Positions 41,064-49,780 of a DNA stretch of 64,000 nucleotides are shown one piece after another; positions within the stretch are counted from its first letter, which is position 1; each line of letters opens with the position of its first letter. The notes under the pieces are model-generated. The model had not been told where the DNA came from. It did not search any database and saw only the letters and a list, made by a program, of their open reading frames with translations. Made by a program: the position numbers and the translations under genes. This DNA is from Pseudorhodoplanes sinuspersici (GTDB lineage: Bacteria; Pseudomonadota; Alphaproteobacteria; Rhizobiales; Xanthobacteraceae): NCBI RefSeq assembly GCF_002119765.1, contig NZ_CP021112.1, positions 3,590,501 through 3,654,500 on the forward strand. Reading direction: 5' to 3'.

Positions 41064-42100
41064 GTGCGCCTTCGTGAGAAGCGAGCCAGTAGCCATCCCA
41101 CAATCACAACGCCTGCTGCGAGGGCGGCGATTTCGGCAGTCGGGGTGTTGAACTGCACACAGAGCAGGGCGAGAGCCACCAGCAGAACATTCACGCCAAA
41201 CACATGTGCGACGACCTGCTTCACGGTGAAACCGTTGTCAGTCGCGCGCTGGTAGAAATGGCTGCGATGCGCCTGCCAGACGCGCTCACCTTTTGCCAGG
41301 CGCCGCAGCAACGTGACGGTGGCGTCCATCAGATAGTAGAGCGGCAGCAGCAACGCCGCGGCAAGATGTCCTTTGTTGGCCAGCAGGGCCAGCAGCCACC
41401 CGACAATCAGGCCGAGCGGCAGGCTGCCGACGTCGCCGAGAAACAGCCGCGCGACCGGCCGGTTGAACGGAGCAAATCCAAGCAGCGCGCCAAGCAGGGC
41501 CAGTGCACAGACGACGGCATAAGGAGGCAGAACATCCAGCGCACCCAACAAAACAAGTCCGCCTGCCACCGGCACCATCTCCGCGACTGTCATCCAGTCG
41601 AGGCCATCCATGAAATTGACGAGGTTGACGAACCATATGCCCGCCAGGACCAGCAGAGCGCGCTCCAGCCACCAGGGCAGAAAAGGCGTCATCTGAAAAT
41701 TGGCTGGCAGGACCGCAATGACGCTTGCTACCGCGATGAATTGAAAGAGCAGGCGAGGAACGACGCCCATCGGCTTGATGTCGTCGACAGCGCCAAGCAC
41801 CGCGATCAGGATCGTCGCCGCAAAAACTGTGACAATGCTGAACGCGATTTGGTTCGACCATGTACCGGTCGCGGTCATGGCCGCACCTGAAACGACAATC
41901 CAGGCGGTGACGATGGCGATGCCGCCGCCCTGCGGAGTCGGTGTCGTGTGCGAAGACCGCGCATTCGGCCGCGCCATCGCATAGCGGATCAGCCACGGTC
42001 GCAGCCATACGATCAGGATGGACGTGAATGCGGCCGCGCAAATGACGATCGTCAGCGCAGCCAAAGTCCAATGCCGGAATGGCTCGAGCGCCGCACTCAT
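41060..42100 (-). CDS. Polyprenyl-phosphate sugar-1-phosphate transferase (WecA/WbpL/WreU-like, GT4 superfamily)
   Basis: A 346-residue membrane protein with about ten spans. RPNARSSHTTPTPQGGGIAI is the MraY/WecA motif, VLGAVDDIKPMGVVPRLLFQ the DD motif, NFMDGLDWMTVAEM the NxxNxxDGxD-type loop, and FLGDVGSLPLGLIVGWLLAL with RAHRSHFYQRA-like AHRSHFYQRATDNG the later loops. It starts O-antigen synthesis by moving sugar-1-P (probably QuiNAc-1-P here) to undecaprenyl phosphate. Same operon as the reductase and the isomerase gene upstream. Confidence 0.92.
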   Translation of the reverse strand: MSAALEPFRHWTLAALTIVICAAAFTSILIVWLRPWLIRYAMARPNARSSHTTPTPQGGGIAIVTAWIVVSGAAMTATGTWSNQIAFSIVTVFAATILIAVLGAVDDIKPMGVVPRLLFQFIAVASVIAVLPANFQMTPFLPWWLERALLVLAGIWFVNLVNFMDGLDWMTVAEMVPVAGGLVLLGALDVLPPYAVVCALALLGALLGFAPFNRPVARLFLGDVGSLPLGLIVGWLLALLANKGHLAAALLLPLYYLMDATVTLLRRLAKGERVWQAHRSHFYQRATDNGFTVKQVVAHVFGVNVLLVALALLCVQFNTPTAEIAALAAGVVIVGWLLARFSRRRT

Positions 42101-42111
42101 CGTCTGTACGT

Positions 42112-43137
42112 TCAGGCGGCGCCGATACGCAGCAAATCGTGCAGATGCACGACACCGACCGGACGATTGCCTTCCACCACAAACATTGCTGTGATTTTCG
42201 ACGCGTTCAGCACTTCGATGATTTCACTGACGAGTTGGTCCGGCCGGCAGCATTTCGGGCTTGGTGTCATGATTTTGTCGACCGTGGATTCGGTAAGGCC
42301 AGGACCCATGTGGCGACGGAGATCGCCGTCGGTGATGATTCCGCTGAGCTGGCCATGCGCATCGACGACGCCGATACAGCCGACGCCTTTCGCCGTCATC
42401 TCGATCACGGCCTCCGACATGGGCGAGCCTGAGGTCGCGATCGGTAATGCTTCGCCGGTCCGCATCACATCGCGGGCAAATTTCAACAGCGCGCCGAGTT
42501 TGCCACCCGGATGCAGCACATGGAATTGCTGCGCGGAGAAGCCGCGCGCTTCGAGCAGGGCGATGGCGAGAGCATCGCCCAGCGCGAGCTGCATCAGCGA
42601 GGAGGTCGTCGGAGCCAGATTATGCGGACAGGCTTCGCGGGCCTGCGGCAGCGCCAGCACCACATCGGCCGCGCGGCCAAGAGTCGAGGCTGCTTCCGAC
42701 GTCATGCCGATCAGGGAGATCCGGTGCCGCCGCGAATAATCGATGAGGTTTTTTAATTCCGCGGTTTCGCCGGACCACGAGAGGGCCATGATCACATCGT
42801 CCTTGGTGATCATGCCCAGATCGCCATGGCTCGCCTCGCTCGGATGCACGAAGAAAGCCGGCGTGCCGGTGGACGCGAAGGTTGCGGCTAGCTTGCGGGC
42901 GACGTGGCCCGATTTTCCCATGCCGGTAACAATCAGGCGCCCCTGCGAGGCGCCGATGGTCTCCACCGCTGCGACCAGCGTCCGGCCAAGGCCGTCCCGC
43001 AGCGCCGCCGACAAGGCCCCGACACCGCCCGCTGCGGCATCCAGGGTCCGCAGGGCGGAATCGATCAGAAGCGCCTCGCGAGCAGGCTCACTGGCTTCCA
43101 TTTTCTTTTGAGCTCCACCCACGGCGGCCTCCTTCAT
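42112..43137 (-). CDS. kdsD: D-arabinose-5-phosphate isomerase (KpsF/GutQ family)
   Basis: A 341-residue enzyme. The SIS domain covers about residues 40-190 (RLIVTGMGKSGHVARKLAAT; HGDLGMITKDDVIMALSWSG) and two CBS domains follow (MRTGEALPIATSGSPMSEAV and VDKIMTPSPKCCRPDQLVSE). It makes arabinose-5-P for Kdo. ATG 43137 has GGGG upstream at good spacing; ATG 43101 is an alternative. First gene of the minus-strand kdsD / transferase / reductase operon. Confidence 0.94.
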   Translation of the reverse strand: MKEAAVGGAQKKMEASEPAREALLIDSALRTLDAAAGGVGALSAALRDGLGRTLVAAVETIGASQGRLIVTGMGKSGHVARKLAATFASTGTPAFFVHPSEASHGDLGMITKDDVIMALSWSGETAELKNLIDYSRRHRISLIGMTSEAASTLGRAADVVLALPQAREACPHNLAPTTSSLMQLALGDALAIALLEARGFSAQQFHVLHPGGKLGALLKFARDVMRTGEALPIATSGSPMSEAVIEMTAKGVGCIGVVDAHGQLSGIITDGDLRRHMGPGLTESTVDKIMTPSPKCCRPDQLVSEIIEVLNASKITAMFVVEGNRPVGVVHLHDLLRIGAA

Positions 43138-43514
43138 CAAATCCCCGAAGTGATGCGGGATTTGCGGCAGTTGTGCATGCACGAAAGGCCAGAAACATGC
43201 TAGCCTAGTTAGCACAATTCCACCGCTGAGCAGCGGGATTCAAGAAAATATTCTTATTTTACAAGGGGTTGCCCCGTCCCTCCCCAGAGGAATCCACACG
43301 GCTCCCCTTGCTAGGATAGGCTCGAAAGGGCTATGCCGACCCCCGGCAAATCCCCAGCTGTGCGGATCGTCGATGCCATGTCCTTACCGGATTTCAGAAG
43401 CGATTTTCCTCACCATTCCAGGTTTCTGCTGTGGTGACCGAAGAATGACGACGGCCGCCACCGAATGCCTCTTGCCGCGAAGCTGCGTGACGAATCGTCG
43501 ATGATTGACCGCAC
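43138..43514. other. 377-bp divergent region between kdsD and a capsule-type gene
   Basis: No credible coding frame. It should hold two divergent promoters. A perfect 6-bp palindrome CCGCTG-AG-CAGCGG lies at 43223-43236, beside an A+T-rich run (AAAATATTCTTATTTTACA) suitable for a -10/UP region. It is also the border between the LPS region and the surface-polysaccharide locus. Confidence 0.45.
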
Positions 43515-44882
43515 ATGACTGAGCGACATTGGCTCATCATCCCGATCGAAACCAAGGCTCGGGAGCTAGATGCAAAAACCTATCTTGCTTGCGCCGCTGC
43601 GGAAGCGGGGTTCCGGGTTCTCCTTGGTGATCAGAATTCTTTGTTGAGGCGGCTGGCCTTGCTTCCGCAGGGCTTCTATCTCGACAAGAGCGTGGCGCGG
43701 CTGAAGGTAAAAAGCTTCCAGCGCCTCGAGGATTTGGGTTTCAACATCCTCGCATGGTGCGAGGAAGGGCTCGTTTATCGCGACCGCGACGCCTATCTGC
43801 ATGAGCGGGTTGCGCCGGCTGCCTTTGAGAAGGTCGATGCGTTCTTTGCATGGGGCAGGGTCCAGCATGACGACATGCGCCTGGCCGTGAATGATGGCGT
43901 CCGGAAGATATATGAGACGGGCAATCCCCGGTTCGACTTGCTGCGGCCGGAATTGCAGGGATTGTATCGGGCTCCGGCGGAGGCACTGAAGGCACAGCAC
44001 GGCAATTTCATTCTGATCAACACGAATTTCGGCCGCTACAATCACTTTTACGGAGCGACCGGAGTGATGGACACTCTTCGCAAGCGCGGATCCATCCGTC
44101 ATGCGGCTGATCAAGCGTTCTTCGCACAGTGGATCGAATATCTCGGCAAGATCTATCATGCCTTCCAGGACATGGTTCCTGAGCTTGCACAGGCATTCCC
44201 GGATCGGACGATTGTGGTGCGCCCGCATCCGTCCGAGGACCATGACAATTGGCGCCACCTGGCTGAAGGGCTGCCGAATGTGAAAGTCATCTATGAGGGC
44301 GGTGCCATTCCCTGGCTGCTCGCCGCGGCTGTTTCGATCCATAATAGTTGTACGACCGGCCTTGAAGCGGCGTTGCTCAACCGTCCCGTTATTGCCTACC
44401 AGCCGCTGAAATCTGAGACATATGACAGCTTCCTGCCGAATCGAGTCAGTGTCGAGGCGACGACTGCGAACGACCTGATTGATCAGGTCAGGCGTGCGTT
44501 TGATGGAAGGTTCGATGCCCCGCTCGCAGTCGACGAAGCGGTGCAGGAAGATGTAAAGCGCTATGTCGCTTCAATAGACGGGCCGCAGGCGACTCATCGC
44601 GTTGTTCAGCAGCTGCTGGCATTGAAAGCGAGCGGCACTGCCGTGCGTCGCCGTAAGCTGGTTGCAGTCGTCCGCGATCAGAGTGAGCAGTGGGCTCGGT
44701 CTGTTGCGCGCACCGCGCTTACGCCATTGCGACCGACGCAAGCTTATAGCCGGCAGAAGTTTCCAGGGCTCGACCGCGAAGAGCTGGAACGATTGGTGGA
44801 AAACTTCCGCGCGCTGACCGGGCGATTTGAGAAGGTGCGCATTCTTCCCAGCGCGAAACATTCCTTTATCGTGACGACCTGA
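43515..44882 (+). CDS. Surface carbohydrate biosynthesis protein (GT-B, Kdo/CDP-glycerol transferase-like)
   Basis: A 455-residue cytosolic protein. It begins HWLIIPIETKARELDAKTYL, typical of proteins annotated as surface carbohydrate biosynthesis. The C-terminal half has TIVVRPHPSEDHDNWRHLAE and AVSIHNSCTTGLEAALLNRP, the RPHP and H-N-S-x-T-x-x-E motifs shared by CDP-glycerol glycerophosphotransferases and the Kdo transferases of capsule export systems. The donor is therefore probably a CMP- or CDP-linked sugar, which agrees with the CMP-sugar operon that follows on the other strand. Confidence 0.75.
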   Translation: MTERHWLIIPIETKARELDAKTYLACAAAEAGFRVLLGDQNSLLRRLALLPQGFYLDKSVARLKVKSFQRLEDLGFNILAWCEEGLVYRDRDAYLHERVAPAAFEKVDAFFAWGRVQHDDMRLAVNDGVRKIYETGNPRFDLLRPELQGLYRAPAEALKAQHGNFILINTNFGRYNHFYGATGVMDTLRKRGSIRHAADQAFFAQWIEYLGKIYHAFQDMVPELAQAFPDRTIVVRPHPSEDHDNWRHLAEGLPNVKVIYEGGAIPWLLAAAVSIHNSCTTGLEAALLNRPVIAYQPLKSETYDSFLPNRVSVEATTANDLIDQVRRAFDGRFDAPLAVDEAVQEDVKRYVASIDGPQATHRVVQQLLALKASGTAVRRRKLVAVVRDQSEQWARSVARTALTPLRPTQAYSRQKFPGLDREELERLVENFRALTGRFEKVRILPSAKHSFIVTT

Positions 44883-44916
44883 ACTGTATCGAAGCCTTGT
44901 CGGACGAGCGGGTGAT

Positions 44917-46281
44917 TTACACACCTCTGCCGATGGCTGCGAGGATCGCACGACGTGTCCGCTCGCCGGCGCATCCGTCCACGTTCCCAGTCCAATGTTC
45001 GAGCGTGGCCGTCTCGTTGGCTCCCAATTGCGCCGGCACCGGGCGTGGCGATCGCGCATATTTGATCAAGAGATCATGCAGTTCGACCGGACTGTGCACC
45101 ACGTCGCCAAGTGGCCGCAGGTCGATCACGTATGGATTTACGTCCGCGCGTTCAGCTTCCGCGAACCACGGCAAGACAACCGGCTTTCCGGCGGCAACGG
45201 CTTCGAGCAATGCCGTGGAATTGAAGCCGCAGACCACAGATGCCTCTGCTATCAGCGGCAGCACGTCGCCGCTGTGAATGACACGAAGGTTGGAGAGAAC
45301 GGGCTGCTCGTCATTCAGCCCGAACGGACGAATGCTTTCGACGATATCGCGCTGCCGGCCTTTGGTTTTTACTACGACCTCGATATCCGGGTTCTCGCGC
45401 GCGAGTTTCAAAATCGTAAGGCACGTCTCCGTGCAAAGCGTGTCCAGCGAGATCGAGTTTTCGCCTTCTTCGATACCGTCATCTTCGAGATAAACCTCGC
45501 CCGTCGTTGCACCCTTTCGCACAATGCGCGGCATGCCTGTCAAAGGGGAGAACAAGAAGAAAAGGATTTTTCGCGGTGCCGTGGTCCCGGTATTGCTGCG
45601 GCGCCAGCTATGGATTCTATCGAGGCGCGGCATTCCGATGATTTGAATTTGCGTCGTAGCCGCGACGCCTGCGCGGAGCTGCAGGTCTTTCTCGATCTGA
45701 TTATAGACGAGAATGCTGTGGCCCGTGAAAGCGCCGCGCCTTTCTTTGTAAATATGTTCAAAAAAGGTTACGCGGCCCGGTGTCTTCAAGTTTTCTTTGT
45801 GCAAGGCGATGAAAGGAATGCGCAGCTCGGACATTGCGGTCGCAAGCTCGCGTTCGGCGCGATAACCGAAATTGCCAGTTACGACGGCATCGATCTGCCT
45901 AAAATGCGAAAGCGCCTTGAACAGTCTTCGAAGGAAATCCCTATAGCGTAACTTGGCGTGATCAAACGTGCTGCCTGCGGACGCATAATTATTGTCATCA
46001 ATGGAGTTGGGAAGGAAGGTACGAAAGATCTCCCGCAGGATCAGTCGCGGCATGGCGAGCACTTCGACATCGTCTGCACTGTCGAGGGCGCTCATGACGT
46101 CTTGGGTGAAGCCATCTTTCGGCAATATCCAAACAGTGTATCGCTTTTTTGATTCAGCGCGCTTCAGCCGTTTGATGAATGGTAAAACCAGGGCTGCGGA
46201 AATCCACGCCAAGCCGAGCCTCGCAGTTCCTCGTAGGGCTGCTAAATAGACGGATTTGACCTTAACGGCGATGGAACTCAT
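44917..46281 (-). CDS. Putative polysaccharide transferase, paralogue A of an unnamed 455-residue family
   Basis: A 454-residue protein with a hydrophobic N-terminal helix (YLAALRGTARLGLAWISAAL then VLPFIKRL). Conserved blocks shared with the gene at 58578-59945 are FLPNSIDDNNYASAG, IPFIALHKENLKTPGRVTFF, IIGMPRLDRIHSWRRS and VVCGFNSTALLEAVAAGKPV. The last matches the NST-x-x-E donor-site motif of Kdo/CDP-glycerol-type GT-B transferases. It is last in the neuB-neuC operon, overlapping the deacetylase gene by 20 bases. A role in transferring the operon's sugar is likely; the reaction is unproven. Confidence 0.7.
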   Translation of the reverse strand: MSSIAVKVKSVYLAALRGTARLGLAWISAALVLPFIKRLKRAESKKRYTVWILPKDGFTQDVMSALDSADDVEVLAMPRLILREIFRTFLPNSIDDNNYASAGSTFDHAKLRYRDFLRRLFKALSHFRQIDAVVTGNFGYRAERELATAMSELRIPFIALHKENLKTPGRVTFFEHIYKERRGAFTGHSILVYNQIEKDLQLRAGVAATTQIQIIGMPRLDRIHSWRRSNTGTTAPRKILFFLFSPLTGMPRIVRKGATTGEVYLEDDGIEEGENSISLDTLCTETCLTILKLARENPDIEVVVKTKGRQRDIVESIRPFGLNDEQPVLSNLRVIHSGDVLPLIAEASVVCGFNSTALLEAVAAGKPVVLPWFAEAERADVNPYVIDLRPLGDVVHSPVELHDLLIKYARSPRPVPAQLGANETATLEHWTGNVDGCAGERTRRAILAAIGRGV

Positions 46282-47215
46282 GGTCACTCAGCACCCGGTC
46301 GACCTCATTGGTATTGATGCGGTCGAGAGCAAACGGCGTATGCTCCGGCTGCACCCATTGTCCGGTTAAAGTCACGCCCACCGAGAAGCCGTGGCGCTTG
46401 CAGAACTCGGCCGGATCAGCTGGAAGAGCCCAATCACGGCCATAAGGATATGACACCCAGTTCGGCGGCCGGCCAGTTGCTTCCGCGAGTGTAGCGATAT
46501 TGAGAGCCATATGCCGGTCTTCGTCATCGCCGAGACGGGTGACCGCGCGATGATCATGCGTGTGTGCACCAATGCAATGTCCACGATCCTCAAGGCTGCG
46601 AAGGGTGCGTCCATCCATATAAGTTTCAGCGCAGAAGGCGCGCTCATCGATGCCGCGGTTTTCGAGCATTGTGCTGGTCACCTGATCAAGCACGTCTTCC
46701 GGCAGAAGGGAGTTGAGCAGATACTTGATCTCGCCATGCTCCGGCCGGTCGTAGATATAAGTCCGCGCCGCTGACGCGCGCTCTTCCGCCGTCAGTTGCC
46801 GGATTCGCCATTCCGGCGGCAGCGCGGCCAATAGTTCGTTGCGAAAGCGGCTAGGCTCGGTCATCGCCCGCAGATAGTGAACCTTGTGGACGGCCAACGC
46901 ACGGTGTTCCGTCAACGGACGGGAGCAGACGAAAAACACCGCCTTGATACCCATCGGGTCGAGGATATCCATTGCGGTCCTCTCGTGATCGACAAGGCCG
47001 TCGTCGAATGTGATCAGCGCGCTCGAACGGGGCAACTCTTTTCCGTGAAGCACATAGGCTTCGGCTTCGTCCGGCGTTGCCATGTGAAGGCAGGAAGCCA
47101 ATTGCTCCATCTGACGACGGAAGGCGTCAGGCGAAATCGGGTGAATACCGGGATGCGCATACAATCCCGGATCGCGCACATAGTGGAAATTGACGAGCAG
47201 CAACCCTTGCGTCAT
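46262..47215 (-). CDS. Polysaccharide deacetylase (CE4/NodB-like)
   Basis: A 317-residue protein. SSALITFDDGLVDHERTAMD holds the DD motif, GHCIGAHTHDHRAVTRL the HxxxH-type metal site, and NWVSYPYGRDW a late CE4 motif. No signal peptide is visible (MTQGLLLVNFHYVRDPGLYA), so it probably acts in the cytosol on a nucleotide- or lipid-linked sugar. ATG 47215 lies eight bases after the sulfotransferase stop; the longer frame overlaps that gene and reads poorly. De-N-acetylation of an amino sugar is the expected reaction. Confidence 0.85.
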   Translation of the reverse strand: MTQGLLLVNFHYVRDPGLYAHPGIHPISPDAFRRQMEQLASCLHMATPDEAEAYVLHGKELPRSSALITFDDGLVDHERTAMDILDPMGIKAVFFVCSRPLTEHRALAVHKVHYLRAMTEPSRFRNELLAALPPEWRIRQLTAEERASAARTYIYDRPEHGEIKYLLNSLLPEDVLDQVTSTMLENRGIDERAFCAETYMDGRTLRSLEDRGHCIGAHTHDHRAVTRLGDDEDRHMALNIATLAEATGRPPNWVSYPYGRDWALPADPAEFCKRHGFSVGVTLTGQWVQPEHTPFALDRINTNEVDRVLSDHEFHRR

Positions 47216-47222
47216 GGCGCGA

Positions 47223-48056
47223 TCAAGCGTCACGCGTATCCGCGACCGCCCGAAGATAAACATCGCCGAAGCCGCGGCTCGCGATGGCTTCCTTGATGTC
47301 CGAGAGGTCCTTGTCGGCGAGGATGTTGCGCCAGATGCCGACACGCTGATTTGTCAGCGGCTCCTTCAGCCGCTCGAGCGTCGTCGAGGCTTTGCCGGTC
47401 GCATCGCGAACTTTGTCAAAGTCGGCCTCACGGCCGCTGAAGGTGCCGACTTGCGGCTCCCATTCCTCATTCAGGAAGCCGATCACCCGCCGCATCGCTG
47501 CGTCAGGCCCGCCGATCAGATCTTCATAGCGGATGACGAGATAAGCCTTGTCGTCCGGTTTGATCTTCGCAATCAGCTCGGATCCCGTTCCGATCGTCGA
47601 GCACCAACGGTCGGCGAATTCGTCTGCGGTACTCCACTTTCCGGCCTCGCGCAGCGATGCGAAGACGTCACGCGGATCGCGCATGATATGGATCACTTGT
47701 GCGTCCGGCCACGCAGACCAGATGCGGTCGACATGAGCGATATTGCCTGGCGTCTTCTCCGCCCAGCGCCGCTTGCCCATGTCGGCGGCGACCTCATTCA
47801 TCAACGACCGGAGGAAGGCTTCCGCGCTTTGCGCCGATTGAGCCAGAGTGTTTACGCGCTCAGATGGAAGATCGAAATAGTCCGCCAGCCGCTGCAGATT
47901 GCCTTGCATCTTTGCACTGTTGCGCTGCGACCAGTCCCAGTCGAACCAGTAAGTCTCGAGGCCTGATGCGATCGCGCTATGCTGGCCCAGCATGGCCCGG
48001 AGAAGGGTCGTGCCCGACTTGAACATTCCGCCGATGAAGATGGGAGCGCTTGTCAT
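47223..48056 (-). CDS. Sulfotransferase family protein
   Basis: A 277-residue PAPS-dependent enzyme. PIFIGGMFKSGTTLLRAMLG is the 5'-phosphosulfate loop and AQVIHIMRDPRDVFASLREA the 3'-phosphate-binding segment with its Arg and Ser. RRWAEKTPGNIAHVDRIW is another family block. ATG 48056 overlaps the cytidylyltransferase stop (ATGA). In this operon it most likely sulfates a surface sugar. Confidence 0.9.
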   Translation of the reverse strand: MTSAPIFIGGMFKSGTTLLRAMLGQHSAIASGLETYWFDWDWSQRNSAKMQGNLQRLADYFDLPSERVNTLAQSAQSAEAFLRSLMNEVAADMGKRRWAEKTPGNIAHVDRIWSAWPDAQVIHIMRDPRDVFASLREAGKWSTADEFADRWCSTIGTGSELIAKIKPDDKAYLVIRYEDLIGGPDAAMRRVIGFLNEEWEPQVGTFSGREADFDKVRDATGKASTTLERLKEPLTNQRVGIWRNILADKDLSDIKEAIASRGFGDVYLRAVADTRDA

Positions 48057-48766
48057 GCTTTGCGTTCTCGGTTCAGCAGCCACTCGGTCAATTCGAGTTC
48101 GAAAGGATCGTCGATATTCACGACATGGCGGTCTATCACGACGGCCTGTGCATCGCGGTCGATGATGCGGCCATGCCCGACGAGATGAGCGCGGGTGACG
48201 GCATAGCACAACCCGTTGCGGTGATAGTAGGCCGGAATGCCCTGACGGAGACTGTGCCGAGCACCGTCGGACAGATAGAAGCCGATGGTACCTTGTTCGT
48301 CCACCGTGAGCGTCTTGTGCGGCGTGTAATGCGCCGGTGTGCGTGAGACTGTCGCCGCCGCCGGTGCATTGGTCTGCAACAACGTTTTTACCGTCAGTTC
48401 CACGTCCTCCGGCCGGCGCATCGGGCTTGTCGGTTCCAGCAACACCGAAATGTCGAACCGGCGGCCATAGTGTTGTTCGGCGGCGAGCCAGGCGTGCCGC
48501 CACATGTCGATCGAGCCGGCAGTGTCTCCGGATAATTCGTCGGGCCGCATGAACGGCGCATCGAGGCCATGCCGGACCGCCTCGTCCCTGATGTCGTGAT
48601 CGTCCGTCGAAATCAGCGCGGCATCGATCCAGGGCAGAGCGCGGGCTACGCCGGCCGCGCGCCCGACAAGCGAAATGCCGCCGATTTCCTTCAGGTTCTT
48701 GCGCGGGATCGATTTCGATCCGCCTCGGGCGGGGACGACCGCAAGAACCGAGCGACCCTCAAGCAT
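48053..48766 (-). CDS. Acylneuraminate cytidylyltransferase family (CMP-nonulosonate synthetase)
   Basis: A 237-residue GT-A-like nucleotidyltransferase. VLAVVPARGGSKSIPRKNLK is the signature, WIDAALISTDDHDIRDEAVR and SVLLEPTSPMRRPEDVELTV bind CTP and sugar acid, and VVNIDDPFELELTEWLLNRE closes the domain. It activates a nonulosonic-type acid as CMP-sugar. Within this locus its substrate should be the NeuB product after modification. It overlaps the oxidoreductase stop by eight bases. Confidence 0.92.
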   Translation of the reverse strand: MLEGRSVLAVVPARGGSKSIPRKNLKEIGGISLVGRAAGVARALPWIDAALISTDDHDIRDEAVRHGLDAPFMRPDELSGDTAGSIDMWRHAWLAAEQHYGRRFDISVLLEPTSPMRRPEDVELTVKTLLQTNAPAAATVSRTPAHYTPHKTLTVDEQGTIGFYLSDGARHSLRQGIPAYYHRNGLCYAVTRAHLVGHGRIIDRDAQAVVIDRHVVNIDDPFELELTEWLLNRERKA

Positions 48767-49769
48767 CCGCTTTTCCCGTCTGTACGGTGCACCCTTCGGC
48801 GCTGCTGGTACGGATCGCCTCTATCAGGTCCATGACCTTGATGCCATCGGCGAGCGTACAGGAGGGCTTGCTGCGTCCGGCAACGACGTCGAGAAATTCG
48901 CGTGCAACAGCCACGAACATATCGTTGCGCTCGCACGTGAACGTTTCTTCCTCCCAGACCTGACCGCTCTGCTTGCCGATTGTGATGCGATTGGGATCGG
49001 CGGACCAAAAGAGGCTGCCACCTTCGCCGATGAAGCGGATGTACTTCTCGTGCGGCCGCCCGTAGAGATCGAGATGCAACGAGACGCGAAGGCCGTCTGG
49101 ATACATAGCCAGCGCATCAACGTTGTCGTCAGTCTCGATATCGAGATCGGAGATCTTCTCGACGCGTCCCGACAGTTCTGCCGGCGTGCCGAAGAACCAA
49201 GTCATTAGATCGATCCAGTGGCTTTCGTCCAGCAATGCGCCGCCGCCCTGTGCGGCGCTGGCCATGAAGAACTCCTGATAGGGTTCCCATGGATGCCAGT
49301 CCGCCAGATGCGCCGACATGTGGAACTGAACGTGACGAAGTTTGCCGATCGTGCCTTCGTTCAAGCGTGAGCGAACCTGCAGCAGAGGCGGCCACCAGCG
49401 CCATGTGTAGCCGAGAAGCACCGGCACGCCGGTCCGCTTTTGGGCGTCGTATATCGTGCGCGCTTCAGCCGCCGTTTTGGCGACCGGCTTTTCCAGCAGT
49501 ACGGGCAGGCCAGCATCCAGGGCCGCGATCGTCTGTGCAGGATGAAATGCGGTTGGCGAGCCGATCACAACCCCATCAAGTCCGCCAGCGGCCAAGGCGG
49601 CTTCGATGGTAGGGTGAGAGCCGACAACCGGCGTCTCGGCAGCAAGCTCTTCGCGACGTTCCGCACGCGGATCGACGCAGGAGATGCGACAGCCCAGCGA
49701 CGCGAGGTTGCGCGCGTGGCGTTTGCCGACGCTACCTGATCCGACAATGAGCATATGAGGAGCGGTCAC
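48759..49769 (-). CDS. Gfo/Idh/MocA family NAD(P)-dependent oxidoreductase
   Basis: A 336-residue enzyme. MLIVGSGSVGKRHARNLASL binds the dinucleotide, GLPVLLEKPVAKTAAEARTI holds the catalytic EKP motif, and GGALLDESHWIDLMTWFFGT is the conserved substrate-side block. GTG 49769 is chosen because TGAGG lies nine bases upstream; GTG 49784 and ATG 49754 are alternatives. The family oxidises or reduces sugars, sugar acids and inositols, and relatives in polysaccharide loci act on UDP-sugars or nonulosonate precursors. It is coupled to the TPP-enzyme gene. Confidence 0.9.
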   Translation of the reverse strand: MTAPHMLIVGSGSVGKRHARNLASLGCRISCVDPRAERREELAAETPVVGSHPTIEAALAAGGLDGVVIGSPTAFHPAQTIAALDAGLPVLLEKPVAKTAAEARTIYDAQKRTGVPVLLGYTWRWWPPLLQVRSRLNEGTIGKLRHVQFHMSAHLADWHPWEPYQEFFMASAAQGGGALLDESHWIDLMTWFFGTPAELSGRVEKISDLDIETDDNVDALAMYPDGLRVSLHLDLYGRPHEKYIRFIGEGGSLFWSADPNRITIGKQSGQVWEEETFTCERNDMFVAVAREFLDVVAGRSKPSCTLADGIKVMDLIEAIRTSSAEGCTVQTGKADA

Positions 49770-49780
49770 GGTTCGATGCC

